A stretch of DNA of 64,000 nucleotides. Source: Arthrobacter sp. ISL-85 (GTDB taxonomy: Bacteria; Actinomycetota; Actinomycetes; Actinomycetales; Micrococcaceae). The stretch lies in contig NZ_JAGGPQ010000020.1 in the NCBI RefSeq assembly GCF_018613675.1, positions 107,894 to 171,893 on the forward strand, given 5' to 3'. Shown piece by piece: positions 42,180-51,293 of this stretch. The first letter of the stretch is position 1, and every line of letters starts with the position of its first letter. The notes under the pieces were generated by a model. That model saw only the letters and a list, made by a program, of their open reading frames with translations. It made no database searches and was not told where the DNA came from. A program made the position numbers and the translations under genes.

Positions 42180-43307
42180 ATGGCCATCCCAGCAGGACTA
42201 TCAACAACCAGGCGGTTCCTGCGCAGCCGGGTCCGGACCGGATTGATCCGCAGCCGCAACTCCTTTGTCCCCGCCATCCAGATGACCGTGTGCGCGGTTG
42301 GCGCCTACGCCTTCGCTGAATACGTCCTGGGCCACTCCGGCCCCCTGTTTGCTGCCACCTCGTCACTGATTGCCCTCGGGTTTTCCCGCGAGCCCCGGCT
42401 GCGGCGCGTGATGGAAGTGGGTCTCGGCTGCACACTCGGGATCGCCGTGGGCGATTTGCTCCTGCACTGGCTGGGCGGCGACATCTGGGTTGCCGCCGTC
42501 GTGCTTCTCTTCTCCATCCTGCTGGCCCGGTTCCTGGACAGCGGGAGCATCTTCACCACGCAGCTCGCGCTGCAGTCGCTGCTGGTGGTGCTGCTGCCGG
42601 CACCGTCCGGTGGCCCGTTCACCCGAAGTATCGATGCGGTGGTGGGCGGCCTGTTCGCCCTGCTGGTGACCATCCTGGCGCCAAAGGACCCCCGCCAGGA
42701 GCCGCGCCGGGATGTCCAGAAACTGCTGCATGAGCTGGCCGAGGTCTTGCGTGAATGTGGTGGCGCACTGGCCAGCAACGACTCCACCCAGGCCTGGCAT
42801 GCGCTGATCCGTGGCCGGAACTGCCAGCCGCTGGTGGATGCGATGCGCCAGTCGCTCCGGGCGTCCGGCGAGGTCGCAACGCTGGCGCCGGCGTACCGCC
42901 GGCACCGTGATGAGCTGGACCGGCTGAAGCAGTCGCTGGATTTCATCGACCTCGCGCTGAGGAACAGCCGCGTGTTTGCGCGGCGGTTGACCAGTGCCAT
43001 CAACCACACGGCGCTCTCCGACGAGGCAACTGACAGCCTCGCGGGGGTGCTGCAGGAGACCGCTGCCGCCATTGACGAGCTGACGCTGGGCCTGGCGGAA
43101 ACACACGAAGGTGTCCGCCGCGCCCACCTGCGCACCGCCCGTCGGGACCTCAGCGAGATCGCCCTTCGCCTGCATCCCAAGCTGCTGGACGTGACGCGGC
43201 TGGAGGGCGAAACCGTTGTCATGCTGTTCCGCCCGCTGATGGTGGACCTGCTGGAAGCTACCGGCATGGACGCGGCCGAGGCCAGGGACGTGCTGCCCGC
43301 GCTGTAG
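42180..43307 (+). CDS. FUSC-family membrane protein (aromatic acid exporter-like)
   Basis: A 375-residue protein. Residues 20-160 hold about four to five membrane helices (AYAFAEYVLGHSGPLFAATS, SREPRLRRVMEVGLGCTLGI, WVAAVVLLFSILLARFLDSG). The C-terminal half is a cytoplasmic helical domain (LRECGGALASNDSTQAWHAL, FRPLMVDLLEATGMDAAEAR). Half-size FUSC proteins probably form efflux channels. The start ATG at 42180 begins shortly before the first membrane region; upstream codons are in the pstS leader region. The radA start lies 30 bases downstream. Confidence 0.82.
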   Translation: MAIPAGLSTTRRFLRSRVRTGLIRSRNSFVPAIQMTVCAVGAYAFAEYVLGHSGPLFAATSSLIALGFSREPRLRRVMEVGLGCTLGIAVGDLLLHWLGGDIWVAAVVLLFSILLARFLDSGSIFTTQLALQSLLVVLLPAPSGGPFTRSIDAVVGGLFALLVTILAPKDPRQEPRRDVQKLLHELAEVLRECGGALASNDSTQAWHALIRGRNCQPLVDAMRQSLRASGEVATLAPAYRRHRDELDRLKQSLDFIDLALRNSRVFARRLTSAINHTALSDEATDSLAGVLQETAAAIDELTLGLAETHEGVRRAHLRTARRDLSEIALRLHPKLLDVTRLEGETVVMLFRPLMVDLLEATGMDAAEARDVLPAL

Positions 43308-43336
43308 TGTCGGTGCCCGCCACTAGGGTTGAACGC

Positions 43337-44710
43337 ATGGCAACAAAGACTTCCCGGGCGTCCAAGGCGCCCGCTTACAAATGCGCCGAGTGCGGCTGGA
43401 CCACCGTCAAGTGGGTGGGCCGCTGCGGCGAGTGCCAGGCGTGGGGCACGGTTGAGGAAACAGGCACGGCCGTGGCGCGGACGACGGCGGCCACAACAGT
43501 CGCGGAGCCGGCGCGGCGGATTGCCGACGTTGACGCCACCACGGCGGCATTCCTGCCCACCGGCGTGGACGAACTGGACCGGGTGCTGGGCGGCGGCCTG
43601 GTTCCGGGTGCCGTCATCCTGCTGGCCGGTGAACCCGGAGTTGGCAAGTCCACGCTGCTGCTGGATGTTGCCGCGAAGTTCGCGCGGACGGCCCAGGACG
43701 TCCTGTATGTCACCGGCGAAGAGTCGGCCGCCCAGGTGAAGCTGCGCGCGGAGCGGATCGACGCCGTCGCGGAGTCCCTGTACCTGTCAGCGGAGACGGA
43801 CCTTGGCCAGGCGCTGGGGCAGGTGGAGAAGATCGAACCGCGGCTGCTGATCGTGGACTCGGTGCAGACCCTCAGCAGTGCGGACGTAGACGGCAGCGCC
43901 GGCGGCGTGTCCCAGGTCCGCGAGGTGGCGGCCTCCATCATTGCCGCGGCCAAGCGGCGGAACATGACCACCCTGCTGGTGGGGCACGTCACCAAGGACG
44001 GCTCCATCGCGGGCCCCCGCCTGCTGGAACACCTGGTGGACGTGGTGTGCCAGTTCGAGGGCGAGCGGCACTCACGGCTGCGGCTGCTCCGGGCCGTGAA
44101 GAACAGGTACGGGCCCACTGACGATGTAGGCTGCTTCGACCTCAATGAGAACGGCATCGAAGGACTGGCGGATCCCAGCGGACTCTTCGTAAGCCGCACC
44201 AAGGACCCGGTTTCCGGGACCTGCATTACGGTCACCATGGAGGGGCGCCGTCCCCTGCTGGCCGAGGTGCAGTCGCTGCTCGCCGAAAGCCCCAACTCTC
44301 AGCCGCGCCGGGCCACCAGCGGCCTGGACAGCTCGCGCGTGTCCATGCTGTTGGCCGTGCTGCAGCAGCGGGCAGGGACCCTCCTGCACAAGGACGATTC
44401 GTACGTTGCCACCGTGGGCGGGGTGAAACTCAGTGAACCGGCAACGGATCTTGCTGTGGCCCTTGCCGTGGCCTCGGCCAAGGCCCGCAAGCCACTGCCC
44501 ATCCGGCTCGTTGCCTTCGGTGAGGTGGGCCTGGCCGGCGAGGTCCGGCCCGTGCCGGGCATCAACCAGCGCATCCAGGAGGCCCACCGGCTGGGATTCA
44601 CCCACGCCGTAGTTCCGGCCAGCCACACCGGACCGGGGCCGGTACCGGCAGGATTCTCGGTGCGTGAAGTGGAGCATCTCACGGAGGCCCTCAGCCTTCT
44701 GATTGGCTAG
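43337..44710 (+). CDS. radA: DNA repair protein RadA
   Basis: A 457-residue RecA-like ATPase that promotes branch migration in recombination. It has an N-terminal C4 zinc finger (Cys16, 19, 30, 33 in KCAECG and RCGECQAWG), Walker A GEPGVGKST (98-106), and the RadA-specific KNRYG motif. The C-terminal domain is Lon-like (DLAVALAVASAKARKPLPIR). The start ATG at 43337 is just before the zinc finger; an earlier in-frame start overlaps the FUSC stop. Confidence 0.96.
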   Translation: MATKTSRASKAPAYKCAECGWTTVKWVGRCGECQAWGTVEETGTAVARTTAATTVAEPARRIADVDATTAAFLPTGVDELDRVLGGGLVPGAVILLAGEPGVGKSTLLLDVAAKFARTAQDVLYVTGEESAAQVKLRAERIDAVAESLYLSAETDLGQALGQVEKIEPRLLIVDSVQTLSSADVDGSAGGVSQVREVAASIIAAAKRRNMTTLLVGHVTKDGSIAGPRLLEHLVDVVCQFEGERHSRLRLLRAVKNRYGPTDDVGCFDLNENGIEGLADPSGLFVSRTKDPVSGTCITVTMEGRRPLLAEVQSLLAESPNSQPRRATSGLDSSRVSMLLAVLQQRAGTLLHKDDSYVATVGGVKLSEPATDLAVALAVASAKARKPLPIRLVAFGEVGLAGEVRPVPGINQRIQEAHRLGFTHAVVPASHTGPGPVPAGFSVREVEHLTEALSLLIG

Positions 44711-44740
44711 CAACCGGTTATTACCGGCACCTGGGGACGT

Positions 44741-44771
44741 TTGACCCCGGCGCGGGCCCGGCGGGTACTGT
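44741..44771 (+). promoter_or_regulatory. Putative promoter of the histidine kinase gene
   Basis: TTGACC (44741-44746) and TACTGT (44766-44771), spacer 19, 39 bases before the kinase start. Motif-based prediction. Confidence 0.4.
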
Positions 44772-44810
44772 GGGTGCAGAATCTTCACGCAGACGGAGGT
44801 TTTCGATTTC

Positions 44811-46514
44811 TTGGCCGGGGGAAGCTTGGTAATCCACGAACAGCAGGGCGCCACGGACGTTGCGGGCCATGCACGCAAGGCACCTGTGCAGCCGGTCGTA
44901 TCAGACCGCCTTGACGGTTTGTTCGGAGCGCTCAGCCCCCGGAAACGCGTTGTGGCAAGCCAATTGCCGGTCACGTTGACTGTTGCACTCATGGTGATCG
45001 CCGCGGTTATCTTCAGCCCCGAAACGCTGGCCAACAACATGTTCCTGGCAGCGCTGCTGTTCCACCTGGCAATCTTCGCAGCCTGCATTTCCATCCAGTG
45101 GGCAAGGCTCCCGGCAGCGGCCTTCGCCGTGATCCCCCTTCTGGATTGCCTTGCCATCGGATTCACCCGCCAGGCCGGAGGCCCTGCCTTCAACGTCCTG
45201 AGCATGATGCTGGTATTCCCGGTTATTTTGCTCTCGGCGCAAGTCCAGCCGTACATGCCGGTCCTGGCTATTGCCGGGACGGTCCTCAGCACAGTTGCGC
45301 CTTCTGCTGTCCAAGGGTCGCCGCCAGCGGGGGAATCCATGATCCGCACCCTCATCCTCCCCCTGGTCATGTCCGTTATTGCGTTGACCGCGCACGTGGT
45401 GGCCACCACAATCCGCCGGCATCGCGTCAGGCTGGTCGAAAACGAGCAGGACCTGGCCCGCACGCTGGACCAAAGCGTCCGCCGGCAGGCGCTGCTTGAC
45501 GCAGTGCTGAAGGCTGTTGGTGTGGGCGTCTGGGTGGTGGACGTCCGCGGCCACACCGTGCTGGCAAACAGGGCCATGCGGCCGGATCCGGCTCTCGCCG
45601 TCGTCATGGATGCGGCCGGTGCGCAGAGTGAACTGTTGATGGCAGACCGTTGCACCCCGGTACCGGCAGGCCTCCTCCCCGCAGCCCGCGCCGCAGCCGG
45701 GGAAGCCTTTACCGACGAGTTGTATTGGGCGGGTCCTGCAGGCCGCCAGCGCGCCTACTCCGTGAGCTCGCACGGCTTTCCGCCGGCCGGCGGCCAGGAA
45801 GGTGGCGCCGTCATCACCTGTGTGGACGTAACCACCCTGATCAATGCGCTTGCGGCCAAGGACGACTTCGTTGCCACCGTCTCGCACGAGCTGCGGACAC
45901 CGCTGACGTCCATCCTTGGCTACCTGGAACTGGTCCTGGACGAACCCGGGCATGAGGACATCCAGGCGGAGCTCCTGGTGGTGCGCCGGAACGCCGACCA
46001 CCTGCTGAACCTGGTCAATGACCTGATCGCTGTGGCATCCGAGCAGATGGACCTCTCACTGGCGGAGGCGGATCTGGCCCGGGTGCTGGCCCTGGAGGTG
46101 GATGCTGCCTTACCCAAGGCTGCCGCAAAAGGACTGCAACTGGTGCTTGATGCCAGGCAGCCGCTGCCTGGCAGGCTGGATCCTGAACGAATCGGGCAGG
46201 TGGTCCGGAACCTGCTCTCAAACGCGATCAAGTACTCCCCCAACGGCGGCCTGATCAGGGCCAGCGCAGTCAGGACTGACGCGGGCCTGGTCTGTTCCAT
46301 CACCGACACCGGCCTGGGGATGACAGAAGAAGAGCAGGAACAGGCGTTCACCAAGTTTTTCCGTTCGGCGCGGTCGCGTGAAACGGCCATTCCGGGCGCA
46401 GGCCTGGGGCTGCCGGTCAGCAAGACCATCGTTGAAGGCCACGGAGGATCCATCAGGCTGGACAGCGCACCGGGAGTGGGCACCACGGCGACCTTCGTCC
46501 TGCCGGAATCCTGA
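44811..46514 (+). CDS. Membrane sensor histidine kinase (orphan)
   Basis: A 567-residue kinase. Residues about 50-210 carry five to six hydrophobic segments forming an integral-membrane sensor, followed by a PAS-like region (LLDAVLKAVGVGVWVVDVRG). The HisKA domain has the phospho-accepting His in SHELRTPLTS (about residue 360). The HATPase domain has NLLSNAIKYSPNGG, DTGLGM and GAGLGLPVSK boxes. TTG start after GGAGG at about 11 bases. No response regulator is adjacent on either side, so the partner must be encoded elsewhere. Confidence 0.88.
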   Translation: MAGGSLVIHEQQGATDVAGHARKAPVQPVVSDRLDGLFGALSPRKRVVASQLPVTLTVALMVIAAVIFSPETLANNMFLAALLFHLAIFAACISIQWARLPAAAFAVIPLLDCLAIGFTRQAGGPAFNVLSMMLVFPVILLSAQVQPYMPVLAIAGTVLSTVAPSAVQGSPPAGESMIRTLILPLVMSVIALTAHVVATTIRRHRVRLVENEQDLARTLDQSVRRQALLDAVLKAVGVGVWVVDVRGHTVLANRAMRPDPALAVVMDAAGAQSELLMADRCTPVPAGLLPAARAAAGEAFTDELYWAGPAGRQRAYSVSSHGFPPAGGQEGGAVITCVDVTTLINALAAKDDFVATVSHELRTPLTSILGYLELVLDEPGHEDIQAELLVVRRNADHLLNLVNDLIAVASEQMDLSLAEADLARVLALEVDAALPKAAAKGLQLVLDARQPLPGRLDPERIGQVVRNLLSNAIKYSPNGGLIRASAVRTDAGLVCSITDTGLGMTEEEQEQAFTKFFRSARSRETAIPGAGLGLPVSKTIVEGHGGSIRLDSAPGVGTTATFVLPES

Positions 46515-46577
46515 CCGGTCCGGGCAGTCCCGAACCTTGCCTTCCCCCAGTGGCGGACACAGGGTAAGGCCGTGCAT

Positions 46578-46817
46578 TCAGGAAGTGGCGGCGGCCAGCC
46601 AACTGGAAACGTCGCTGCGCAGTACCAGCAGCGGGCCGCCGGTGGCGCTCACGTTGCCGTTTGCCACGTAGTACCCGCGGCCCGACCCCGTTCCCCCGGC
46701 CGCGCGGTCCAGGGCGTCCACCAGATGCCGTGGCAGGTGGCCCTGCGGACCAAGACTGCGGAGCTCATCCACTTCTTCCGGCGTGAGCCGTCCCAAAACC
46801 TCAGCAATATTGGCCAT
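46578..46817 (-). CDS. Small hypothetical protein, 79 aa
   Basis: Starts MANIAEVLGRLTPEEVDELR and ends in LRSDVSSWLAAATS. AAAGGA precedes the ATG (46815-46817) by 6 bases. Soluble, no motif; the middle is Gly-rich (AAGGTGSGRGYYVANGNVSA). The much longer open frame upstream on this strand is an antisense shadow of the NUDIX gene. Confidence 0.7.
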   Translation of the reverse strand: MANIAEVLGRLTPEEVDELRSLGPQGHLPRHLVDALDRAAGGTGSGRGYYVANGNVSATGGPLLVLRSDVSSWLAAATS

Positions 46818-46936
46818 GAGTGGTCCTTTCGAGCAGGGTGCCTGGCAGAGTGCCTGAAGGAATAACCTAGAGCAGCGCCGTGAACTCCACGTTAACGGCG
46901 GACGGCAACTGCACTTCCTGACGATCTGGAGATCCA

Positions 46937-47422
46937 ATGCCCATTCGAAGCGCAGGCATCCTGCTGTACCGGCAGGACCCCGCCCACGCCGCCGGCCGGG
47001 ACGGGCTGCAGATATGGATAGCCCACATGGGCGGCCCCTTTTGGGCCCGCAAGGACGCGCACGCATGGTCCATTCCCAAGGGCGAGTACGCCGATGGAGA
47101 GGACCCGCTGGCCGCCGCATTGCGGGAGTTCGCAGAGGAGATGGGGACTGCTGCCCCGGAGGCTGAATACCGGCTGCTTGGCGAGTTCCGGCAGTCCTCG
47201 GGAAAGCGCATCACCGCCTACGCGGCGCATGCTGATTTCGCCCCGGAGGTGATCACCAGCAACACATTTCCGCTGGAATGGCCCAAGGGGTCCGGCAGGA
47301 TCCAGCACTACCCCGAAATTGACGACGCCCGCTGGTTCCCGGAGCAGGAGGCCAGGCTCAAACTTGTTAAGGGCCAGCTGCCTATCCTCGATTCGCTCGT
47401 GGAGCAGCTTGCCGGCAACTGA
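46937..47422 (+). CDS. NUDIX hydrolase
   Basis: A 161-residue hydrolase of nucleoside diphosphates linked to another moiety. The NUDIX box is exact: GEYADGEDPLAAALREFAEE followed by MG (G-x5-E-x7-REU-x-EE-x-G-U). The N-terminal SAGILLYRQDPAHAAGRDGL and later PEIDDARWFPEQEARLKLVK resemble the Ap4A-hydrolase-like subgroup. The substrate is not assignable. It lies downstream of the histidine kinase and divergent from the 79-residue gene. Confidence 0.9.
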   Translation: MPIRSAGILLYRQDPAHAAGRDGLQIWIAHMGGPFWARKDAHAWSIPKGEYADGEDPLAAALREFAEEMGTAAPEAEYRLLGEFRQSSGKRITAYAAHADFAPEVITSNTFPLEWPKGSGRIQHYPEIDDARWFPEQEARLKLVKGQLPILDSLVEQLAGN

Positions 47423-47439
47423 AGGAGGGCTGCCTGCAG

Positions 47440-48675
47440 TTAACCGGCGGTGAGCACCAAGGCGACGCTGTGGCCGCCGAATCCAAAGGCATTCACCAGC
47501 CCGGCGGGGGCATAACCGGACGCCAGCTGGTGGACGCTTTCGGTGATGACGTTCAGGTCCACCTCCGGGTCCAGCTCCTCCACGTTCAGCGTCCCGGGCA
47601 CCTGGCCGGTGCGCAGGACTTCGAGGACCACGACGGCGCCCAGCGCACCGGCCCCGCCCAGCAGGTGGCCGGTGTGGCCTTTCGTGGACGTGACGGGAAC
47701 GTCGGCGCCGAAGACGGCATGAATGGCTTGGCCTTCCAGCCGGTCTCCCACGGGGGTGGAGGTGGCGTGGGCGTGGACGAACCCGATCTCCCCCGGCTCC
47801 ATTCCGCTCAATTCCAGCGCCTTCTGCATGACGCGCCGCTGCATCGCAGGATCCGCCGCCACGATGTCGTGGGCATCGGACATCACCGCTCCCCCGGCCA
47901 CGGCCCCGAGGATGGCAGCACCGCGGGCACGTGCGTGTTCTTCGCTCTCCAGCACCACCACTCCGGCGCCTTCAGCGAGCACAAAACCGTTCCGGGCGCC
48001 GTCGAACGGGCGCGAGGCCCGCTGCGGATCACCGGGATAGGTGGACAGGGCACGGATCTGGGAAAACCCGCTGATCACCAAATCATTGATCGAGGCATCC
48101 ACGCCGCCGGCAATCACGACGTCGGCAGCACCGGAGCGGATCATCTCGGCTGCCTGGACAATCGCCTCGGCCCCGGAAGCACAGGCGCTGACAGGGGTCC
48201 GGGCGCCGCCGCGGGCACCCAGGTCGATGGACACCCAGGCGGCGGGGCCGTTGGCCATCAGCCGGGTCAGGGTGTGCGGCGAAACCTTGCGCGGTCCGGA
48301 CTGGTTCAGTGTGCGGTCCTGCTCGATCGTGGAGCCCAGGCCGCCGTAAGCTGACCCGATCACCACCGCGAACCGCTCGGGGTCAACCTCGGGACTGCCG
48401 GCCTGGGCCCATGCCTCCCGGGCTGCAATCAGCGCCAGCTGGCCGCAGCGGTCCATCCGCTTCATCTCGCGGGTGTTAAGGTGCTCCGAAAGGTCGGACG
48501 TAACCTGCCCGGCGATCCTGACCGGCAGCTGCTCAGCCCAGTCCTGGTTGATCGCCGTGATCCCGGAGCGCCCGGCAACCAAGGCCTCCCAGGTCTCCTT
48601 GACCGTGGATCCAAGGGGATTTATGGTGCCGGATCCGGTCACCACGGCGCGGGGCCGGGCAGGCGCAACAAGCAC
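47440..48675 (-). CDS. fabF: Beta-ketoacyl-ACP synthase II-like (KAS/FabF)
   Basis: A 411-residue thiolase-fold condensing enzyme elongating acyl-ACP with malonyl-ACP. The catalytic Cys is in VSACASGAEAIVQ (about 163), His in VHAHATSTPVGD (about 300) and His in STKGHTGHLLGGAGA (about 332). The C-terminus has NAFGFGGHSVALVL. GTG start after an excellent AGGAGG 5 bases upstream. It stands alone, without fabD or acpP neighbours, so it may be an accessory KAS rather than the housekeeping enzyme. It is 9 bases downstream of prfC. Confidence 0.9.
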   Translation of the reverse strand: MLVAPARPRAVVTGSGTINPLGSTVKETWEALVAGRSGITAINQDWAEQLPVRIAGQVTSDLSEHLNTREMKRMDRCGQLALIAAREAWAQAGSPEVDPERFAVVIGSAYGGLGSTIEQDRTLNQSGPRKVSPHTLTRLMANGPAAWVSIDLGARGGARTPVSACASGAEAIVQAAEMIRSGAADVVIAGGVDASINDLVISGFSQIRALSTYPGDPQRASRPFDGARNGFVLAEGAGVVVLESEEHARARGAAILGAVAGGAVMSDAHDIVAADPAMQRRVMQKALELSGMEPGEIGFVHAHATSTPVGDRLEGQAIHAVFGADVPVTSTKGHTGHLLGGAGALGAVVVLEVLRTGQVPGTLNVEELDPEVDLNVITESVHQLASGYAPAGLVNAFGFGGHSVALVLTAG

Positions 48676-48684
48676 GGTGGCCTC

Positions 48685-50298
48685 CTACTTCGCCGGGTTG
48701 TGCGTGCCGATGGGCACGAGTGTCAGGTCCGGATGGTTCTTCTCGATCCGCCGCAGCGCCCAGACGTCGTTGAACAAGGCGAGGTATTCGCCGTCGGACC
48801 GCAAAAGCACTTCTGCGCCCGGTACGTTGGCCAGCGCAGGCATGGCATCCGCCGTCGAAATCCTGGCCAGCGAGTACGGCAGGCGTTCCAGGCGCATGGG
48901 GGCGCTGAAGTCGTGCGCCATGCGGTCCTCCACCACCTCGAACTGCATGGGCCCGACGGCGGCAAGCACCGGCGCCTGGTCGCCGCGGACGTCGGAGCGG
49001 AGCACCTGGATGACGCCCTCGTGCTCGAGCTGTTCGATGCCGCGGCGGAACTGCTTGAACTTGCTGGGGTCCTTGGACCGGGCCACCTGGAAGTGCTCGG
49101 GGGCGAACAGCGGGATGGCCGGGTATTCCACGGAATCCTCGAGGAACAGGCTGTCACCCACCCGCAGCGAGGAGGCGTTGACCAGGCCCACCACGTCCCC
49201 TGGGTACGCCTCGTCGATCACTTCGCGTTCCCGGCCGAACACCTGCTGCGCGTACTTGGTGGCGAAGGACTTGCCGGTGCGGGTCTGGGTCACCACCATG
49301 CCGCGTTCAAAGACGCCGGAGCAGACACGGATAAAGGCCACGTGGTCGCGGTGTGCCTTGTTCATGCCGGCCTGCACCTTGAAGACGAAACCGGAAAACG
49401 GTGACTCAACCGGGCGTTGGTTGCCGTCCACGTCGGGGCGCGGGGCCGCCGGCGGCGCGAAGTCCACCAGTGCGTCCAGCAGCTCCTTGACGCCGAAGTT
49501 CAGCGCCGCGGAGCTGAACAGGATGGGGGTGGCTTTGCCGGCGTGGAAGGCGTCGACGTCGAATTCGAGGTTGGATTCGATCACCAGGCCAGCCTCGTCC
49601 ACGGCGTCCGTCCAGTTGCTGCCCTGGCTCTCGGCGGCCTCTTCCGGCGTGAAGTATTCGGTGATGGCGATCTGCGCGCCGGCGTTGTTGCGCTGGAACC
49701 GCGCGAAGCGGTCGTTCCGCAGGTCCCAGACGCCGCGGAAGTCCCCGGAGATCCCTACAGCCCAGGTCAGCGGCATGGGCTGCAGCCCGGTGCGTTCGGT
49801 AATCTCATCCATCAGCGCCAGGGCGTCCAGTCCGGGCCGGTCCCACTTGTTGATGACGGTGATGATGGGCAGGTTGCGCTGCTTGCAGACCTCGAAGAGC
49901 TTCATGGTCTGGGTTTCCAGGCCCTTGGCGGCGTCCACCAGCATCACGGCGCAGTCGACGGCGGCGAGCACGCGGTAGGTGTCCTCGGAGAAGTCGGCGT
50001 GGCCGGGAGTGTCCAGGAGGTTGATGACCGTGTCGCGGTAGGAAAACTGAAGTGCCGCCGAGCTGATGGAGATGCCGCGGTCCTTCTCCATCTGCATCCA
50101 GTCCGAGACGGTTTCCTTGCGGTTGGCCTTGCCGCTGGAAGCACCGGCGGTGCCGATTACCTTTGCATGCAGGGCCAGCGCCTCGGTGAGCGTGGACTTG
50201 CCGGCGTCCGGGTGGGAAATGACGGCAAAGGTCCTGCGGCGGCCCGCCTCCTTGTGAATCTCGGAGATCCGGGCGGGGGTCAGGACATCTTGGGACAC
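48685..50298 (-). CDS. prfC: Peptide chain release factor 3
   Basis: A 537-residue translational GTPase that recycles RF1/RF2. G1 is SHPDAGKSTL, followed by the switch I region KDRGISISSAALQF, G3 DTPGHADFSEDTYR, and G4 NKWDRPGLD. RF3-specific LTWAVGISGDFRGVWDLRND and a C-terminal domain with GPMQFEVVEDRM complete it. The start was chosen at the GTG at 50298 (VSQDVLTPARISEIHKEAG), where homology begins; the longer frame is not family-like. Only a weak ribosome-binding site. Confidence 0.95.
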   Translation of the reverse strand: MSQDVLTPARISEIHKEAGRRRTFAVISHPDAGKSTLTEALALHAKVIGTAGASSGKANRKETVSDWMQMEKDRGISISSAALQFSYRDTVINLLDTPGHADFSEDTYRVLAAVDCAVMLVDAAKGLETQTMKLFEVCKQRNLPIITVINKWDRPGLDALALMDEITERTGLQPMPLTWAVGISGDFRGVWDLRNDRFARFQRNNAGAQIAITEYFTPEEAAESQGSNWTDAVDEAGLVIESNLEFDVDAFHAGKATPILFSSAALNFGVKELLDALVDFAPPAAPRPDVDGNQRPVESPFSGFVFKVQAGMNKAHRDHVAFIRVCSGVFERGMVVTQTRTGKSFATKYAQQVFGREREVIDEAYPGDVVGLVNASSLRVGDSLFLEDSVEYPAIPLFAPEHFQVARSKDPSKFKQFRRGIEQLEHEGVIQVLRSDVRGDQAPVLAAVGPMQFEVVEDRMAHDFSAPMRLERLPYSLARISTADAMPALANVPGAEVLLRSDGEYLALFNDVWALRRIEKNHPDLTLVPIGTHNPAK

Positions 50299-50546
50299 GG
50301 TGCTACTTTCGCTGCGGTTGTGGCTGCCCAGGGGCCTTTCGGGTACTGCGCTGCGACTCGAGGGCGGGGAAATGAGTTTGGCAAACGGCCAAAGTACAAG
50401 TTTATCGCAGGGCCGCAAACCGGCATGGGCTGCGCCTAACGCCGGTTAGGGAGCGCTGGTGTTAGGTCTGCCCGCGCAAGGGCTGAACTTTCCCGGACGC
50501 CACACCACCCGGCGGTAAGGGGCAACAGGTAATGCATGATGTGCGT

Positions 50547-51059
50547 ATGCGCAGCATCGAACTGGTATTTGATGACTCCACCGATTCCCTGGTCAGGGCC
50601 GACTGGACGCGGCTCGAAGCAGCCGGCCTGCCAAGCCTGGCAGCACACACTTCCCCCAGCAACAGCCCGCACATCACACTTGCCGCAGGCGTGGACCTGC
50701 AGGCTGGCGGGGAAGGGCCGTGGCAGGCGCTGCCAATTGACATCGCGTTCTCCGGGGCAGTCGTTTTTCCCGCCGGCACCGGGAAGTATGTACTGGCCCG
50801 CTCGGTGCTGCTGACCGCTCCCCTGCTGGACCTGCACCGGCACCTGCACCAAGGTCTTTCAGGTGCATTGCCGCTGACCCTTCCGGGGGCCTGGACGCCG
50901 CACGTCACCATCGCCCGCCGCCTCCCCGGCCATCAGCCCGGGGCAGCAATGGACCTGCTGGACCTGCGCATCGAGGGCCGCTGCACGGCAGCACGGCTGT
51001 GGGACAGCAGCACCAAGGCGGTCACGCTCCTGGGAGGGCTGCCCGAGAGGCAAACCTGA
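50547..51059 (+). CDS. 2H phosphoesterase (2'-5' RNA ligase-like) family protein
   Basis: A 170-residue protein with two HxT/S-type motifs: SPHITLAAG (about residue 46) and TPHVTIARR (about 119), the catalytic histidine pair of the 2H superfamily (LigT/cyclic phosphodiesterase). Starts MRSIELVFDD. Such enzymes hydrolyse 2',3'-cyclic phosphates; the substrate here is unknown. It lies between divergent prfC and disA. Confidence 0.78.
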   Translation: MRSIELVFDDSTDSLVRADWTRLEAAGLPSLAAHTSPSNSPHITLAAGVDLQAGGEGPWQALPIDIAFSGAVVFPAGTGKYVLARSVLLTAPLLDLHRHLHQGLSGALPLTLPGAWTPHVTIARRLPGHQPGAAMDLLDLRIEGRCTAARLWDSSTKAVTLLGGLPERQT

Positions 51060-51293
51060 GGCGAGGCCAAAAAGAGCGAAAGTGCCTGCCCCAAGCAGTG
51101 TCCAGACCGTATTTTTCCGTCCGTTCCAGCCACCCCCTAATGGGGTACTTTGGGGCTTGCCCGTGCGGAACTTGGGCTTCTAACCCCTATCATTGAGCTT
51201 GCGGGAATCAGAGCACTTTTTTGATCCTGCCGGCCAACTTCAGATGCCGGCATTCCTGCGGGCGGCGGTCCGCACCTTTGAAGGGAAACACCT

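Noticed and set aside
51060..51293. Possible riboswitch or c-di-AMP element in the disA leader
   Set aside because: Only a short ACCCC/GGGGT inverted repeat is visible; none of the conserved features of a ydaO-type riboswitch are present.
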